Source: Geobacteraceae bacterium
GTDB lineage: Bacteria > Desulfobacterota > Desulfuromonadia > Geobacterales > Pseudopelobacteraceae
Length of the DNA stretch: 43,392 nucleotides
Assembly: GCA_025355325.1 (NCBI GenBank)
Contig: JANXZX010000185.1
Coordinates: forward strand, 1-43,392
Direction of reading: 5' to 3'
Shown here: positions 17,393-25,688 of the stretch, one piece after another
Layout: each line of letters opens with the position of its first letter
How positions within the stretch are numbered: the stretch's first letter is position 1
Position numbers and translations under genes: made by a program
Notes under the pieces: model-generated
Database searches by the model: none
Seen by the model: only the letters and a program-made list of their open reading frames with translations
Told to the model about the DNA's origin: nothing

Positions 17393-18193
17393 ATGGCCGA
17401 AAGTATCAATCAAGCGACACGTAAGGGCTTTCTGGTGGACACCTCTCGCTGTATCGGCTGCCGTTCGTGCCAGGTAGCCTGCAAGCAGTGGAACAAGCTG
17501 GAAGCAGACAAAACAAATAACCTGGGTACCTATGAAAATCCCCGTGACCTGACCCCGGCCCTGTACAACCGTATCCGCTTTGTGGAGGGTGAGGGAGCGA
17601 ACGGGGATGTCACCTGGCAATTTCTGAACGAGCGCTGCATGCACTGCGGCGACGCCGGCTGTATGAAGGTTTGCCCCTCCCCCGGCGCACTCTACCGTAC
17701 CAAGGACGGTATTGTGACCTACAACAAGGAAAAGTGCATCTCCTGCAAATACTGCGTCTCTGCCTGTCCCTTCAACATTCCCCGTTATGGGATGGATGAC
17801 AAGGTCAGTAAATGTCACCTGTGCCAGAGTCGCATTGAAGGGGGCATGACTCCTGCCTGCGCCAAGGCGTGCCCCACCGGAACCCTGAAGTTCGGTAAGC
17901 GCAGCGATTTGATCGCCACTGCCCAGGCGGCAAAAAAGACTCTCTATGGGGTAGACGTTCTGAACGGCTTGGGGGTGGTGTATGCCCTGGAGGGGCCTCC
18001 GGAAAAATACGGACTGCCGGCCAGTCCCAGCATACCCTTGTCGATCTTCCTCTGGAAGGACGTTATCAAACCGCTCGGCATCCTCGGTTTCTGGGGCAGT
18101 ATCGGAGCCGTACTGTTGCACTATGTGACCATAGGTCCCAAGAAGATCGACGCCGAGAATGGCGAGGAGAAGGAGGAGGCGGGTCATGAGTAA
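17393..18193 (+). CDS. fdnH: Formate dehydrogenase iron-sulfur subunit (FdnH type)
   Basis: This subunit carries electrons from FdnG to the cytochrome b subunit. The 266-residue protein has four cysteine clusters of the [4Fe-4S] ferredoxin type: CIGCRSCQVAC, CMHCGDAGCMKVC, CISCKYCVSAC and CHLCQ followed by CAKACPTG. A single membrane helix near the C-terminus (PLGILGFWGSIGAVLLHYV) anchors it, as in E. coli FdnH. The ATG at 17393 follows an AAAGGGG site; a GTG at 17384 is an alternative. It starts six bases after fdnG ends and overlaps the next start by eight bases. Confidence 0.94.
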   Translation: MAESINQATRKGFLVDTSRCIGCRSCQVACKQWNKLEADKTNNLGTYENPRDLTPALYNRIRFVEGEGANGDVTWQFLNERCMHCGDAGCMKVCPSPGALYRTKDGIVTYNKEKCISCKYCVSACPFNIPRYGMDDKVSKCHLCQSRIEGGMTPACAKACPTGTLKFGKRSDLIATAQAAKKTLYGVDVLNGLGVVYALEGPPEKYGLPASPSIPLSIFLWKDVIKPLGILGFWGSIGAVLLHYVTIGPKKIDAENGEEKEEAGHE

Positions 18194-18803
18194 CTACATT
18201 GAGCGCTTCAGCACAAGCGAACGTGTGCTGCACTGGATCGTCACCTGCAGTTTTTTTACCTTGCTGCTCTCCGGGTTAGGGCTGTTCTCCCGCCTGTTCA
18301 ACGGTTACTTTGCCCTGTTTGGAGATGGTCGCAACGCCATCCTGGTTCACAAGATCGCGGGGATTGTGTTCTTCCTTAGCTCGCTGTACATGTTCCTCAG
18401 TCACAAAAAGGATGTCGCCACCTTTGATGATGACGATAAACTCTGGATTTCATCCAAGGGGGGCTACCTCTCGCGGGACGAGACCCACTTCAACATCGGA
18501 AAATACAACCCCGGACAAAAGCTGTTTGCCATTTTTATAGCCGTCACTACCCTCGTTTTGGGGATTACCGGGCTTTTTATCTGGCTGCCTACCGTCTTTC
18601 CCCGTTGGATCGTACAGCTGTCGCTCATGATTCACGGGCTGATGTTCGTTGGTGCAATTATGTTTGTGGTAGTGCATGTTTATCTGGCCACCATCGGCAA
18701 TCCGGGCACTATTGAGGCGATGCTGTACGGGGATGTCCGCAAGCGGTGGGCCCGGAAGCACCATCCCAAATGGTATAAAGAGGTCACCGGTGAAAATCCC
18801 TAG
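18186..18803 (+). CDS. fdnI: Formate dehydrogenase cytochrome b556 subunit (FdnI type)
   Basis: The 205-residue integral membrane protein passes electrons to the quinone pool. It has four hydrophobic segments and the family histidines: SERVLHWIVTCSFFTLLLSG in helix 1, HKIAGIVFFLSS in helix 2, then later helices with HGLMFVGAIMFVVVHVYLA. The C-terminal EAMLYGDVRKRWARKHHP motif is typical of FdnI. The ATG at 18186 overlaps the end of fdnH and has a strong GGAGGAGG site; upstream in-frame codons would only add a basic artefact. Confidence 0.92.
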   Translation: MSNYIERFSTSERVLHWIVTCSFFTLLLSGLGLFSRLFNGYFALFGDGRNAILVHKIAGIVFFLSSLYMFLSHKKDVATFDDDDKLWISSKGGYLSRDETHFNIGKYNPGQKLFAIFIAVTTLVLGITGLFIWLPTVFPRWIVQLSLMIHGLMFVGAIMFVVVHVYLATIGNPGTIEAMLYGDVRKRWARKHHPKWYKEVTGENP

Positions 18804-18852
18804 ATACCTACTGGGGGCAGCTTAATCAGCTGGTCTCTTCGACAGGAGCATT

Positions 18853-19695
18853 ATGACACCCAATCAGCGTAAAGTGGCGTTACTTGATGACATCTCTGCA
18901 CGTGTCCCGGAATATGGCGAAATCTTCGCCCTGTTTCGGGGCATCTTGTCCTATTTTGACATCCGGCAGGGAGATACCGGAATCTCGTTCGTTCCCGATT
19001 TGACACTTCGTCAAGAGAGGATACAGGGCGGGTTTTCATTAGTGTCCGCAGAGTCGATGGTCGTGGACATACCGCAGGCCGCAGCTTTTCTCATCGGCCT
19101 GCTGTCCGTGACCAGCGAATACAGCCGGGATGGCGACGCTGAGCTGAAACGGATTGTTGACGCTCTGACCGAAGGGAAACTGGATCTGACGACGCTCTTT
19201 GCCGCCTGTCTGCAGCGTGATCGGAGCAAGATCGAAGCCGCTGCGGAAACCTGCACGGTACAGGCCGCTTTACTGGAATTCGCCCTGGAAACCGTTCTCA
19301 AAGCGGCCCTGGAACCATATGCGGTCGCGCTGCCGGAAGGTGAATTCGACGGCTGGCAGGAAGGGTATTGCCCGGTGTGCGGTTCCCGCGCCGGGATGGG
19401 GGAATTCGTCGGTGATGAAGGGCGGCGTTATCTTTCTTGTTGCACCTGTTTCTTCAAATGGCCGTATAAACGGCTACAGTGCCCCTATTGCAGCAACGAC
19501 AATACGGAGACTCTGTCCTATTTCACGGTTGACGAGGGGCCAACCAGGGTGGATGTCTGCCGAAAATGCAGCCGCTACCTCAAAACCAGGGATTCCCGCA
19601 AGGGACATGCGGACGTGCCGTTGGAGATAGAGGATCTGGCAACCATCCATATTGATCTCTTGGCGGGCAGGGAAGGGTTTGAACGGGGAAAGTGA
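18853..19695 (+). CDS. fdhE: Formate dehydrogenase accessory protein FdhE
   Basis: FdhE is needed for maturation of the periplasmic formate dehydrogenase. The 280-residue protein has the family's rubredoxin-like cysteine pairs in the second half: CPVCGSRAG, CCTC in the LSCCTCFFKW stretch, CPYCSND and CRKCSRY. These bind a metal or iron. The N-terminal half is helical. The start follows an AGGAG site, 49 bases after fdnI. It is inside the fdn operon, so it probably serves the enzyme encoded just upstream. Confidence 0.92.
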   Translation: MTPNQRKVALLDDISARVPEYGEIFALFRGILSYFDIRQGDTGISFVPDLTLRQERIQGGFSLVSAESMVVDIPQAAAFLIGLLSVTSEYSRDGDAELKRIVDALTEGKLDLTTLFAACLQRDRSKIEAAAETCTVQAALLEFALETVLKAALEPYAVALPEGEFDGWQEGYCPVCGSRAGMGEFVGDEGRRYLSCCTCFFKWPYKRLQCPYCSNDNTETLSYFTVDEGPTRVDVCRKCSRYLKTRDSRKGHADVPLEIEDLATIHIDLLAGREGFERGK

Positions 19696-19725
19696 ACAAA
19701 GCTGGCAACGGTGTGAGAGAATATC

Positions 19726-20403
19726 ATGCTACTTAACCATATAGTCGATCATATTCCCCCTCTGAATGATGTGACCGGGGTTATCCTGGCCGGGGGGCAA
19801 TCAAACCGCATGGGAAGCAACAAAGCACTCCTTCCCTGCAAGTATGGACTCTTTATCGAGGCGATCCATCGTAAACTGACTGCGCTGTTTGATAACGTCC
19901 TCATCGTCACCAACGCCCCCGAACAGTACGCTTTTCTCTCTTGCCACACGGTAATGGATCTCTATCCCGGTATGGGAACACTGGCCGGACTGCATGCCGG
20001 GCTGTACCACAGCAGAACCTCCCATATCTTTGCAGTTGCCTGCGACATGCCTTACCTGAATAGCGCCCTCATCAGAAAGATTGCTGCCCTGCGCGACGGG
20101 GCGGCTGTCGTCATACCCGAGGGAGATAAGGGTCTTGAACCGCTGCATGCCCTGTATGGCAGTGAATGCCTGCCGCCTATGGAACGGGCGCTGCTGGCCG
20201 GTGAGAGACGAATCGTCTCCTTCTTCTCCGAAGTGGCGGTCCGCTATCTTTTTCGGGACACCGTAGCCGAGCTCGACCCATCCTTTGATTCCTTCCGGAA
20301 CATCAATACGCCATCCGACTACTTTGCGCTGCGAGACCTGGAGCGGAACGCAGATATGCCGGAACCCTCCACCACTGCGCATGAGAACGTGGCTGTTGCC
20401 TGA
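19726..20403 (+). CDS. mobA: Molybdenum cofactor guanylyltransferase MobA
   Basis: MobA attaches GMP to molybdopterin to make the bis-MGD cofactor used by formate dehydrogenase. The 225-residue protein has the nucleotidyltransferase signature GVILAGGQSNRMGSNKALL near residue 17 and the metal-binding VACDMPYLN near residue 100. A further family motif, EPLHALY, lies near residue 140. It is the last gene of the fdn operon, 30 bases after fdhE, which fits a dedicated cofactor supply. A terminator follows. Confidence 0.93.
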   Translation: MLLNHIVDHIPPLNDVTGVILAGGQSNRMGSNKALLPCKYGLFIEAIHRKLTALFDNVLIVTNAPEQYAFLSCHTVMDLYPGMGTLAGLHAGLYHSRTSHIFAVACDMPYLNSALIRKIAALRDGAAVVIPEGDKGLEPLHALYGSECLPPMERALLAGERRIVSFFSEVAVRYLFRDTVAELDPSFDSFRNINTPSDYFALRDLERNADMPEPSTTAHENVAVA

Positions 20404-20456
20404 TCTGTCGTTATTCCGGCACCCCCTGCCCAGGCTGTCGAACAGCCGAAACCGAC

Positions 20457-20503
20457 GTAAAAAGGGAGTCATCACATTTGTAGATGGCTCCCTTTTTTTA
20501 CAG
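20457..20503. terminator. Terminator shared by mobA and the hldD remnant
   Basis: GTAAAAAGGGAG pairs with CTCCCTTTTT across a loop and is followed by a T run. The same hairpin in altered form lies after intact hldD (24633-24679), so it is part of the duplicated block. Confidence 0.8.
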
Positions 20504-20958
20504 CGAATATGCGAGGGCGTTAATCCCCCAAGCGCTTGCCGGGAACCAGATAGTTTCTTATATAATCAGCGACCGCCTCTTCCACGGGCATAACCTGTTA
20601 CGAATACCCGGCTGCGCGGATTTTTGAGGTCTCGGAACAAGTCAGATACTGGTAGGTGTTGCGGATCGATTCCGGCATGTCGATATACTCGATGTCGATC
20701 GGGCGATTCATGGCATTGAAAACAGCGCCGGCCAGCCGGTTCCAGCTTACGGTCGTACCGCCGCCGACGTTGAAGATGCCGTTTGCGTTCTTTTCTGTGA
20801 GGAAGTGGAGCGTCATGGCTGCGGCATCGTTAACGTAGATAAAGTCGCGCAACTGTTCCCCGTCACCATATTCAGGGCGGTGGGACTTGAACAATCGCAG
20901 GCAACCGGTGGCGCCGATCTGCTCATACGCTTTCAGGGTGTGTCCGCCCGGCAGACGT
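20459..20958. repeat. Duplicate of the hldD 3' region (matches 24635-25112 and 25459-25488)
   Basis: Over about 500 bases this stretch follows the hldD terminator and 3' two thirds of intact hldD in the same orientation, with scattered substitutions. One block of 354 bases is missing: CGCTTTCAG (as at 25104-25112) is followed directly by what comes after CGCTTCCAG (25458-25466). The near-identical nine-base flanks mark a microhomology deletion. The block then runs into a copy of the fdnG upstream region. Confidence 0.92.
20520..20958 (-). pseudogene. Truncated ADP-glyceromanno-heptose 6-epimerase (hldD remnant)
   Basis: The translated remnant matches intact HldD (24696-25688) from RLPGGHTL, then jumps to KAYEQIGATGC and continues to the C-terminus. 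It lacks the first 67 or so codons with the NAD-binding motif, has a 118-codon in-frame deletion, and a premature stop where intact HldD has K (AAA to TAA, at 20598-20600). In the 111 residues after the deletion I count five differences from the intact protein. The original start is missing. It is not expected to give a functional enzyme. Confidence 0.92.
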
Positions 20959-21494
20959 ACATGTCTATGGCGAACGTTATTCTTGGAATTTGTTAGTAAT
21001 TGCTTGACAGTGGTTATCGCATGCAGTAAATACATAAATATAGTTTTATTATAGTTTAATTAAATATTCCAGTTTAATAACTATTTATGTGGATCAGTGC
21101 CTCTCGTCCGATCATGCGTTTCGCTGTTTTGTAAAATAAGTAGAACAGAGTTTATATATTAAAAATGTCTGTTTCATGCAGATCGGACATTATTGAAGGA
21201 GGAACAGTACATATCGGTATCGCGAAGAGACTTTTTCAAGCTCTCCGGCTCAGGCCTGGCGGCTGCTACTCTCGGTTTAAACCTCGCTCTCGTCGAGGCA
21301 AAGGCCGAGAAGCTGGCAATCCGCTACGCCAAGGAGACGACCACCATCTGCCCCTACTGCGCGGTCGGGTGCGGCATTGTTGTACACACCCAGGGTGGCG
21401 AGGTTATCAACTCCGAAGGAGACTCAGATCATCCGATCAATGAGGGTGCCCTCTGTGCAAAGGGGTCTTCGATCTATCAGCTGCGCCATAATCA
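20951..21494. repeat. Duplicate of the fdnG promoter and start (matches 13811-14046 and 14184-14493)
   Basis: This copy shares the AT-rich upstream stretch (including TTGTTAGTAATTGCTTGACA) and the first 95 codons of fdnG. It lacks about 135 bases corresponding to 14047-14183, which is the Moco riboswitch. Homology ends abruptly after CTGCGCCATAAT. It abuts the hldD remnant directly. The likely joint is in GGCAGACGTACATG, where intact hldD reads GGCAAGCGT and the fdnG upstream reads GGTAAGCGT. Confidence 0.92.
21211..21493 (+). pseudogene. Truncated duplicate of formate dehydrogenase fdnG 5' end
   Basis: This encodes the Tat signal and [4Fe-4S] domain of FdnG (VSRRDFFKLSGSG to IYQLRHN) and then runs into unrelated sequence, with a stop at 21562-21564. 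The ATG is changed to ATA (21211-21213), although the AAGGAGGA site is kept. Only three residues differ from FdnG over about 95 (start, P to L, E to K). A TTG start at 21193 is formally possible. No catalytic domain remains, so it is most likely dead. Confidence 0.9.
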
Positions 21495-21680
21495 CAGCTA
21501 TTCCTGCCCATTGCTGAAATTTCTTCACATGACGGTCAGTCTGGCATTTTATATTATTAATTAAAAATAATTGTTATATAGGTTCGATAGGATCAAAAAG
21601 CTTTGGAAAAATGGGGATGATTTGCTTTGAAACAAATACGGTAAAATCAAATAAGGAAAAGCGATAAGGAAAGGTCGACT

Positions 21681-22040
21681 ATGAAAATGGCTATGGTTCT
21701 TAATTTAGAAATATCTCACTCTGCAACAAAATCAGTGTCGATTTTATTATTAGCCATATACTTCTGTTTTGCACTGGTTTCGCCGGTAATAGCTGCTGCA
21801 CCATCGGCCCTTTCAGACACCATCCTGAGCGCCACATCAGTAAAACTTGATTGGTCGGACAATACCGCCGACGAGACCGCGTTCGTGGTGGAGCGCAAAC
21901 CCGCAACCGGTGCCTATGCGCAGATCGGCAGCGTGGGTGCGAATATCACTACCTTCAGCGATAGTGGCGTTACCGCTGGCACAAACTACTGCTACCATGT
22001 TTATGCCCAGACTCCGGGGGGCAATTGTTGCTCAAAATAA
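21681..22040 (+). CDS. Short exported fibronectin type III domain protein, probably truncated
   Basis: The 119-residue product has a signal peptide (hydrophobic core SILLLAIYFCFALVSPVIAA) and one fibronectin type III domain, with the typical LSATSVKLDWSDNTADETAF and SDSGVTAGTNYCYHVYA segments. In Geobacter relatives such domains usually sit in long secreted or cytochrome proteins. Here the protein stops right after the domain with an untypical GGNCCSK end. It is probably the surviving 5' end of a larger gene. The start follows an AAGGAAAGG site. It lies in a low-GC stretch between the duplicate block and the octahaem cytochrome. Confidence 0.6.
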   Translation: MKMAMVLNLEISHSATKSVSILLLAIYFCFALVSPVIAAAPSALSDTILSATSVKLDWSDNTADETAFVVERKPATGAYAQIGSVGANITTFSDSGVTAGTNYCYHVYAQTPGGNCCSK

Positions 22041-22391
22041 CATATTCAGGTGAAAAAAATATTCAGCCAATACTGCAAAGTGGCGGGGAACTTTAGGAGC
22101 TGCTTATGTCAAAAAAAATTCGATAACTACATTTGAGACTTTCCTGGCTTTACGACATCCGCTGTGTTGTCTAACCGTGCAATCTGCAACCCATTCCTTT
22201 CTCCGTCATACTTCTAGCCATCCCATGCAGTCTGTCTATTATTCAGTATTCCTTTCCTCCTCTCAAAAGCGTCAAAAATAAGAATTTTATGTTATTAATT
22301 GCTTGATTATAATAAGCTTAAAATATAGAATCCGTCTGCCTTGTAATCGGTAATACTAACATCATTTCCGCAAACAAAAGAGGTCTGCCCT
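22041..22391. other. Low-GC intergenic stretch, no gene seen
   Basis: About 350 bases with no convincing coding frame. It contains TGTTATTAATTGCTTGA (22290-22306), which differs at one of 17 positions from the element upstream of fdnG (13850-13866). A regulatory or promoter role for the downstream cytochrome is possible. Confidence 0.5.
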
Positions 22392-24536
22392 ATGAAGTCC
22401 TGCACCAGTTTCTTAACTGTAGTCGCCATCTTCACCTTAGTTTCTCTTTTAAGCATAGTTCGTGCCGAGTCAGCTTCTCCTTCGGGTTATGCCGGATCAG
22501 CCAGCTGTCAGGAGTGCCACGAAAATTTTTACACCCTTTGGAGCAATTCTCGCCATCGAAATACCATCATCCCCTATAGCGATGACTTTGCCAAAAAGGA
22601 GCTGCTTACCCAGAAAACAGCCATTACAATCGGTAAATATAGCTACCTTGCCGATATCCGCCCTGGAGCCGGCAAGGTACTTGAGGCCGGTCCCGATGGC
22701 GCGAAGGAATATAGAATCGAATATGCTCTGGGAGGCAAGAAACTTTATTCCTTTCTCACCACCCTTGAGAATGGCCGGATTGAATCGCTCCCCTTGGGAT
22801 ACGATCTTACGAAAAAAGAATGGTATGAGGCGGAAAATGCCATCGATGCCCCAGCACCGGATGGAGAAAAAAAGCTGAACGTTTACTGGCAAAACTATCC
22901 CTTCTTCGTTAGCGAGGCTTGCCCGAGCTGTCATGTAAGCCGCTTTGCAATCTCTTACGACCAGAAACAGAAGCGATATTCCGAAACATGGAACGAACCG
23001 GGGATCAACTGCGAAACCTGCCATGGTCCGTCGAAAGAGCATAATGTTGCAATGCGCAATGTTCCTAAGGGAACGCCGGTTGGCAACCCAAAAATAATCA
23101 GTGTTAAGAAGATGGGCGCGGCACGGCGGAGCGACCTCTGTGTCACCTGTCACGCCAAGCAGGTCGCTATTACCGCGACCTATAACCCTGGCGACCGCTA
23201 TTTTGATCACTATGACCTGACTATGCTGGAAAGCAATGAGTTTTATCCTGATGGTCGCGATCAGGGTGAAAATTACACCATGACAGGGTGGATGATGAAT
23301 AAGTGTGTTAAGGATGGCAAGCCGGATTGCATGCACTGCCATACTTCAAGTGGTCGCTACCGTTTCAAAGATACGGCAAAGGCTAATGATGCCTGCCTTC
23401 CGTGTCATGCGGAACGGGTCAAGAATGTTGCCCGGCACAGTCACCACAAGATCGATGGGCCGGGGAGTTACTGTATTTCGTGTCATATGCCAAAAACTAT
23501 TTTTGCCCGAATGCAATGGAGCGACCATTCGCTGAGCCCACCATCTCCGAAAGCTACTCTGGAGTTTGGTTCTCCCAACGCATGTACCCTCTGCCACAAG
23601 GAGAAAGATGCTGCCTGGGCCAATAACGAAGTTCGTGCTTGGTTTCCGGATGATTACCAGGAGGCAATTTTGAAGCCGGCGCGATTGATTAGCGCTGCCC
23701 GGAAACGTGATTGGACAAAACTGCCGGATATGCTCGCCTATCTGAAAAGCAATGAGCGAGGTGAAGTAAATACGGCGTCACTCATAAGGCTGCTGCGGTG
23801 GTGCCGGGACGAGCGGGTTGCCCCGGCATTGCGTTCGGCTTTGCAGGATGAATTGACCCTTGTGAGGGCCGCAGCTGCAGAGTCTCTCGGGGCGTACCCT
23901 TCCGCTGCCAGTGCCGCAGCTCTGCTTGTGGCGGCAACCGATGACTACCGTTTGGTACGAGTGAAGGCTGCCGCAAGCCTGAACACATTTCCCCGCAATC
24001 TGCTGGCAAAAGATGCCGCACAGAAAGTGCAGCGGGCATTTGATGAATACCTAGCCTCTCTGATGCTGGAACCGGACAAAAGCGGTACCTGGCTCACCAT
24101 TGGCAATTATCGCCTGAAACGGGATGAATTTGCCGATGCAGCTACTGCATTTCAGTCCGCTCTGGATCTTGCACCCCGCTCGGTTCAGGCGCTGCTGAAC
24201 CTTGCCTATATACACTACCGCTTAGGTAATGTGGAGAAAGCAACAGGTGTGTTGGCAACCGCCATTGAGATTGAACCGGATAACAAAAGTACATTGACTA
24301 TGGCAAAACGCTTTAGCTTTGGCCCTGCTTCTTTAGATAAAGCGAACACGCATTTTTCCGAATTGCTGAAGTATAACCCGCGTTCCGCTCAGGCAGCATA
24401 TGGCCTCTGTATGGTCAGTCCGGCGAATCGTTTATCTGAAGCGCTAGATTGGTGCCGCAAAGCGGTAGAGCTTGCTCCGGAGGAAAAGAAATATAGCGGT
24501 GCACTTAAACGAAAGATGTCGGAATCTAAAAAGTGA
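22392..24536 (+). CDS. Octahaem c-type cytochrome with HEAT and TPR repeats
   Basis: The 714-residue exported protein has a signal peptide (residues about 1-25) and eight CxxCH haem-binding motifs: CQECH, CPSCH, CETCH, CVTCH, CMHCH, CLPCH, CISCH and CTLCH. The pattern resembles cytochrome c554-like multihaem proteins. Residues about 440-540 form HEAT-type repeats (VAPALRSALQDELTLVRAAA) and about 555-700 form TPR repeats (WLTIGNYRLKRDEFADAATAF). The combination suggests an electron-transfer domain fused to a protein-binding arm. The partner is unknown. It sits between a duplicated fdnG fragment and hldD, outside any clear operon. Confidence 0.9.
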   Translation: MKSCTSFLTVVAIFTLVSLLSIVRAESASPSGYAGSASCQECHENFYTLWSNSRHRNTIIPYSDDFAKKELLTQKTAITIGKYSYLADIRPGAGKVLEAGPDGAKEYRIEYALGGKKLYSFLTTLENGRIESLPLGYDLTKKEWYEAENAIDAPAPDGEKKLNVYWQNYPFFVSEACPSCHVSRFAISYDQKQKRYSETWNEPGINCETCHGPSKEHNVAMRNVPKGTPVGNPKIISVKKMGAARRSDLCVTCHAKQVAITATYNPGDRYFDHYDLTMLESNEFYPDGRDQGENYTMTGWMMNKCVKDGKPDCMHCHTSSGRYRFKDTAKANDACLPCHAERVKNVARHSHHKIDGPGSYCISCHMPKTIFARMQWSDHSLSPPSPKATLEFGSPNACTLCHKEKDAAWANNEVRAWFPDDYQEAILKPARLISAARKRDWTKLPDMLAYLKSNERGEVNTASLIRLLRWCRDERVAPALRSALQDELTLVRAAAAESLGAYPSAASAAALLVAATDDYRLVRVKAAASLNTFPRNLLAKDAAQKVQRAFDEYLASLMLEPDKSGTWLTIGNYRLKRDEFADAATAFQSALDLAPRSVQALLNLAYIHYRLGNVEKATGVLATAIEIEPDNKSTLTMAKRFSFGPASLDKANTHFSELLKYNPRSAQAAYGLCMVSPANRLSEALDWCRKAVELAPEEKKYSGALKRKMSESKK

Positions 24537-24632
24537 TGTGAGTATTGTCGATAAAGATGCAGAGGGGGGATATTCTTTCTTAAACTGAGAAATAATTTTA
24601 TTGTTTATTCAGAAAGTTGCCCAATAAATAGG

Positions 24633-24679
24633 CCATATAAAAGGAGTCACCACGAATGTGGATGGCTCCTTTTATATGG
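24633..24679. terminator. Long perfect-stem terminator after hldD
   Basis: CCATATAAAAGGAG (24633-24646) pairs perfectly with CTCCTTTTATATGG (24666-24679). It closes the minus-strand cobalt operon and can also stop plus-strand transcription from the cytochrome gene. Confidence 0.85.
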
Positions 24680-24695
24680 ATAAGTATAGGGGATG

Positions 24696-25688
24696 TTAGT
24701 CCCCCAGGCGCTTGCCGGGGACCAGATAGTTCCGTATATAATCGGCAACCGCCTCTTCCACGGGCATAACCGGTTTCGAATATCCGGCTGAGCGGATTTT
24801 GGATGTTTCGGCACAAGTCAGATACTGGTAGGTGTTGCGGATTGAATCCGGCATGTCGATATACTCGATGTCGATCATGCGATTCATGGCATTGAAAACA
24901 GCTCCAGCCAGCCGGTTCCAGCTTACGGTCGTACCGCCACCGACGTTGAAGATGCCGTTTGCGTTCTTTTCTGTGAGGAAGTGGAGCGTCATGGCTGCGG
25001 CATCCTTAACGTAGATAAAGTCGCGCAACTGTTCCCCGTCACCGTATTCGGGACGGTGGGACTTGAACAATCGCAGGCAACCGGTGGCGCCGATCTGCTC
25101 ATACGCTTTCAGCACGAGCGAGCGCATTTCCCCCTTGTGCTGCTCATTGGGGCCGTACACGTTGAAATATTTGATGCCGACAATTTTATCGAGCAACCCC
25201 TGGCTCAGTGCCCACACATCGAAGAGCTGCTTGGAGTAGCCATACATGTTCATCGGCCGGAGCTGCGCCAGATTGCTGTCGTCATCTATAAAGCCGTGCT
25301 CGCCGTTTCCGTACGTCGCAGCGCTGGATGCGTAGATAAAGCGGGCATTGGCGGCCAGTGCGGTTATCGCCAGTTTGCGGGAATATTCAAAGTTGTTTTT
25401 GACCAGGTACGTGGCGTCCGGTTCGGTCGTGGCCGAACAGGCCCCCAGATGAACTACCGCTTCCAGGGTGTGTCCGCCCGGCAAGCGTCCGGCCAGTGAA
25501 CCGTCATCCAGCAGACGCTCGAAGACATCCTTTTCCAGATAATCCATAAAGCGGAGTGCCGCCAGGTTGCGCCATTTGTCCGTGAGACCCAAGTGATCCA
25601 CAATCAGGATGTCTTCCCTGCCAAGACTGTTCAGGTGCTGGACCACAGCGCTTCCTATCAGGCCTGCTCCTCCGGTTACGATGATCAT
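24696..25688 (-). CDS. hldD: ADP-L-glycero-D-manno-heptose 6-epimerase
   Basis: HldD (RfaD) converts ADP-D-glycero-manno-heptose to the L-glycero form for lipopolysaccharide core. The 330-residue protein is a short-chain dehydrogenase-type epimerase: VTGGAGLIGSAVVQ binds NAD at the N-terminus, and the YGYSKQLFD stretch holds the catalytic Tyr-x3-Lys. The HRPEYGDGEQLRDFIYV segment is typical of HldD. Its ATG overlaps the cbiO stop by four bases, so it reads as the last gene of the cobalt transport operon. A 5'-truncated copy is at 20520-20958. Confidence 0.93.
   Translation of the reverse strand: MIIVTGGAGLIGSAVVQHLNSLGREDILIVDHLGLTDKWRNLAALRFMDYLEKDVFERLLDDGSLAGRLPGGHTLEAVVHLGACSATTEPDATYLVKNNFEYSRKLAITALAANARFIYASSAATYGNGEHGFIDDDSNLAQLRPMNMYGYSKQLFDVWALSQGLLDKIVGIKYFNVYGPNEQHKGEMRSLVLKAYEQIGATGCLRLFKSHRPEYGDGEQLRDFIYVKDAAAMTLHFLTEKNANGIFNVGGGTTVSWNRLAGAVFNAMNRMIDIEYIDMPDSIRNTYQYLTCAETSKIRSAGYSKPVMPVEEAVADYIRNYLVPGKRLGD

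Noticed and set aside
17015-18187. Long minus-strand open frame opposite fdnG and fdnH
   Set aside because: It is the shadow of strongly supported plus-strand genes with many motifs; its translation has no recognisable domain.
20598-21035. A real 145-residue minus-strand gene
   Set aside because: Its first part is the reverse of the fdnG promoter copy and the rest is truncated HldD with a premature stop.
21193-21564. A functional small iron-sulfur protein from the fdnG fragment using a TTG start
   Set aside because: The original ATG is lost, the end is random sequence, and a lone Tat signal plus [4Fe-4S] domain without the catalytic part makes no sense as an enzyme.
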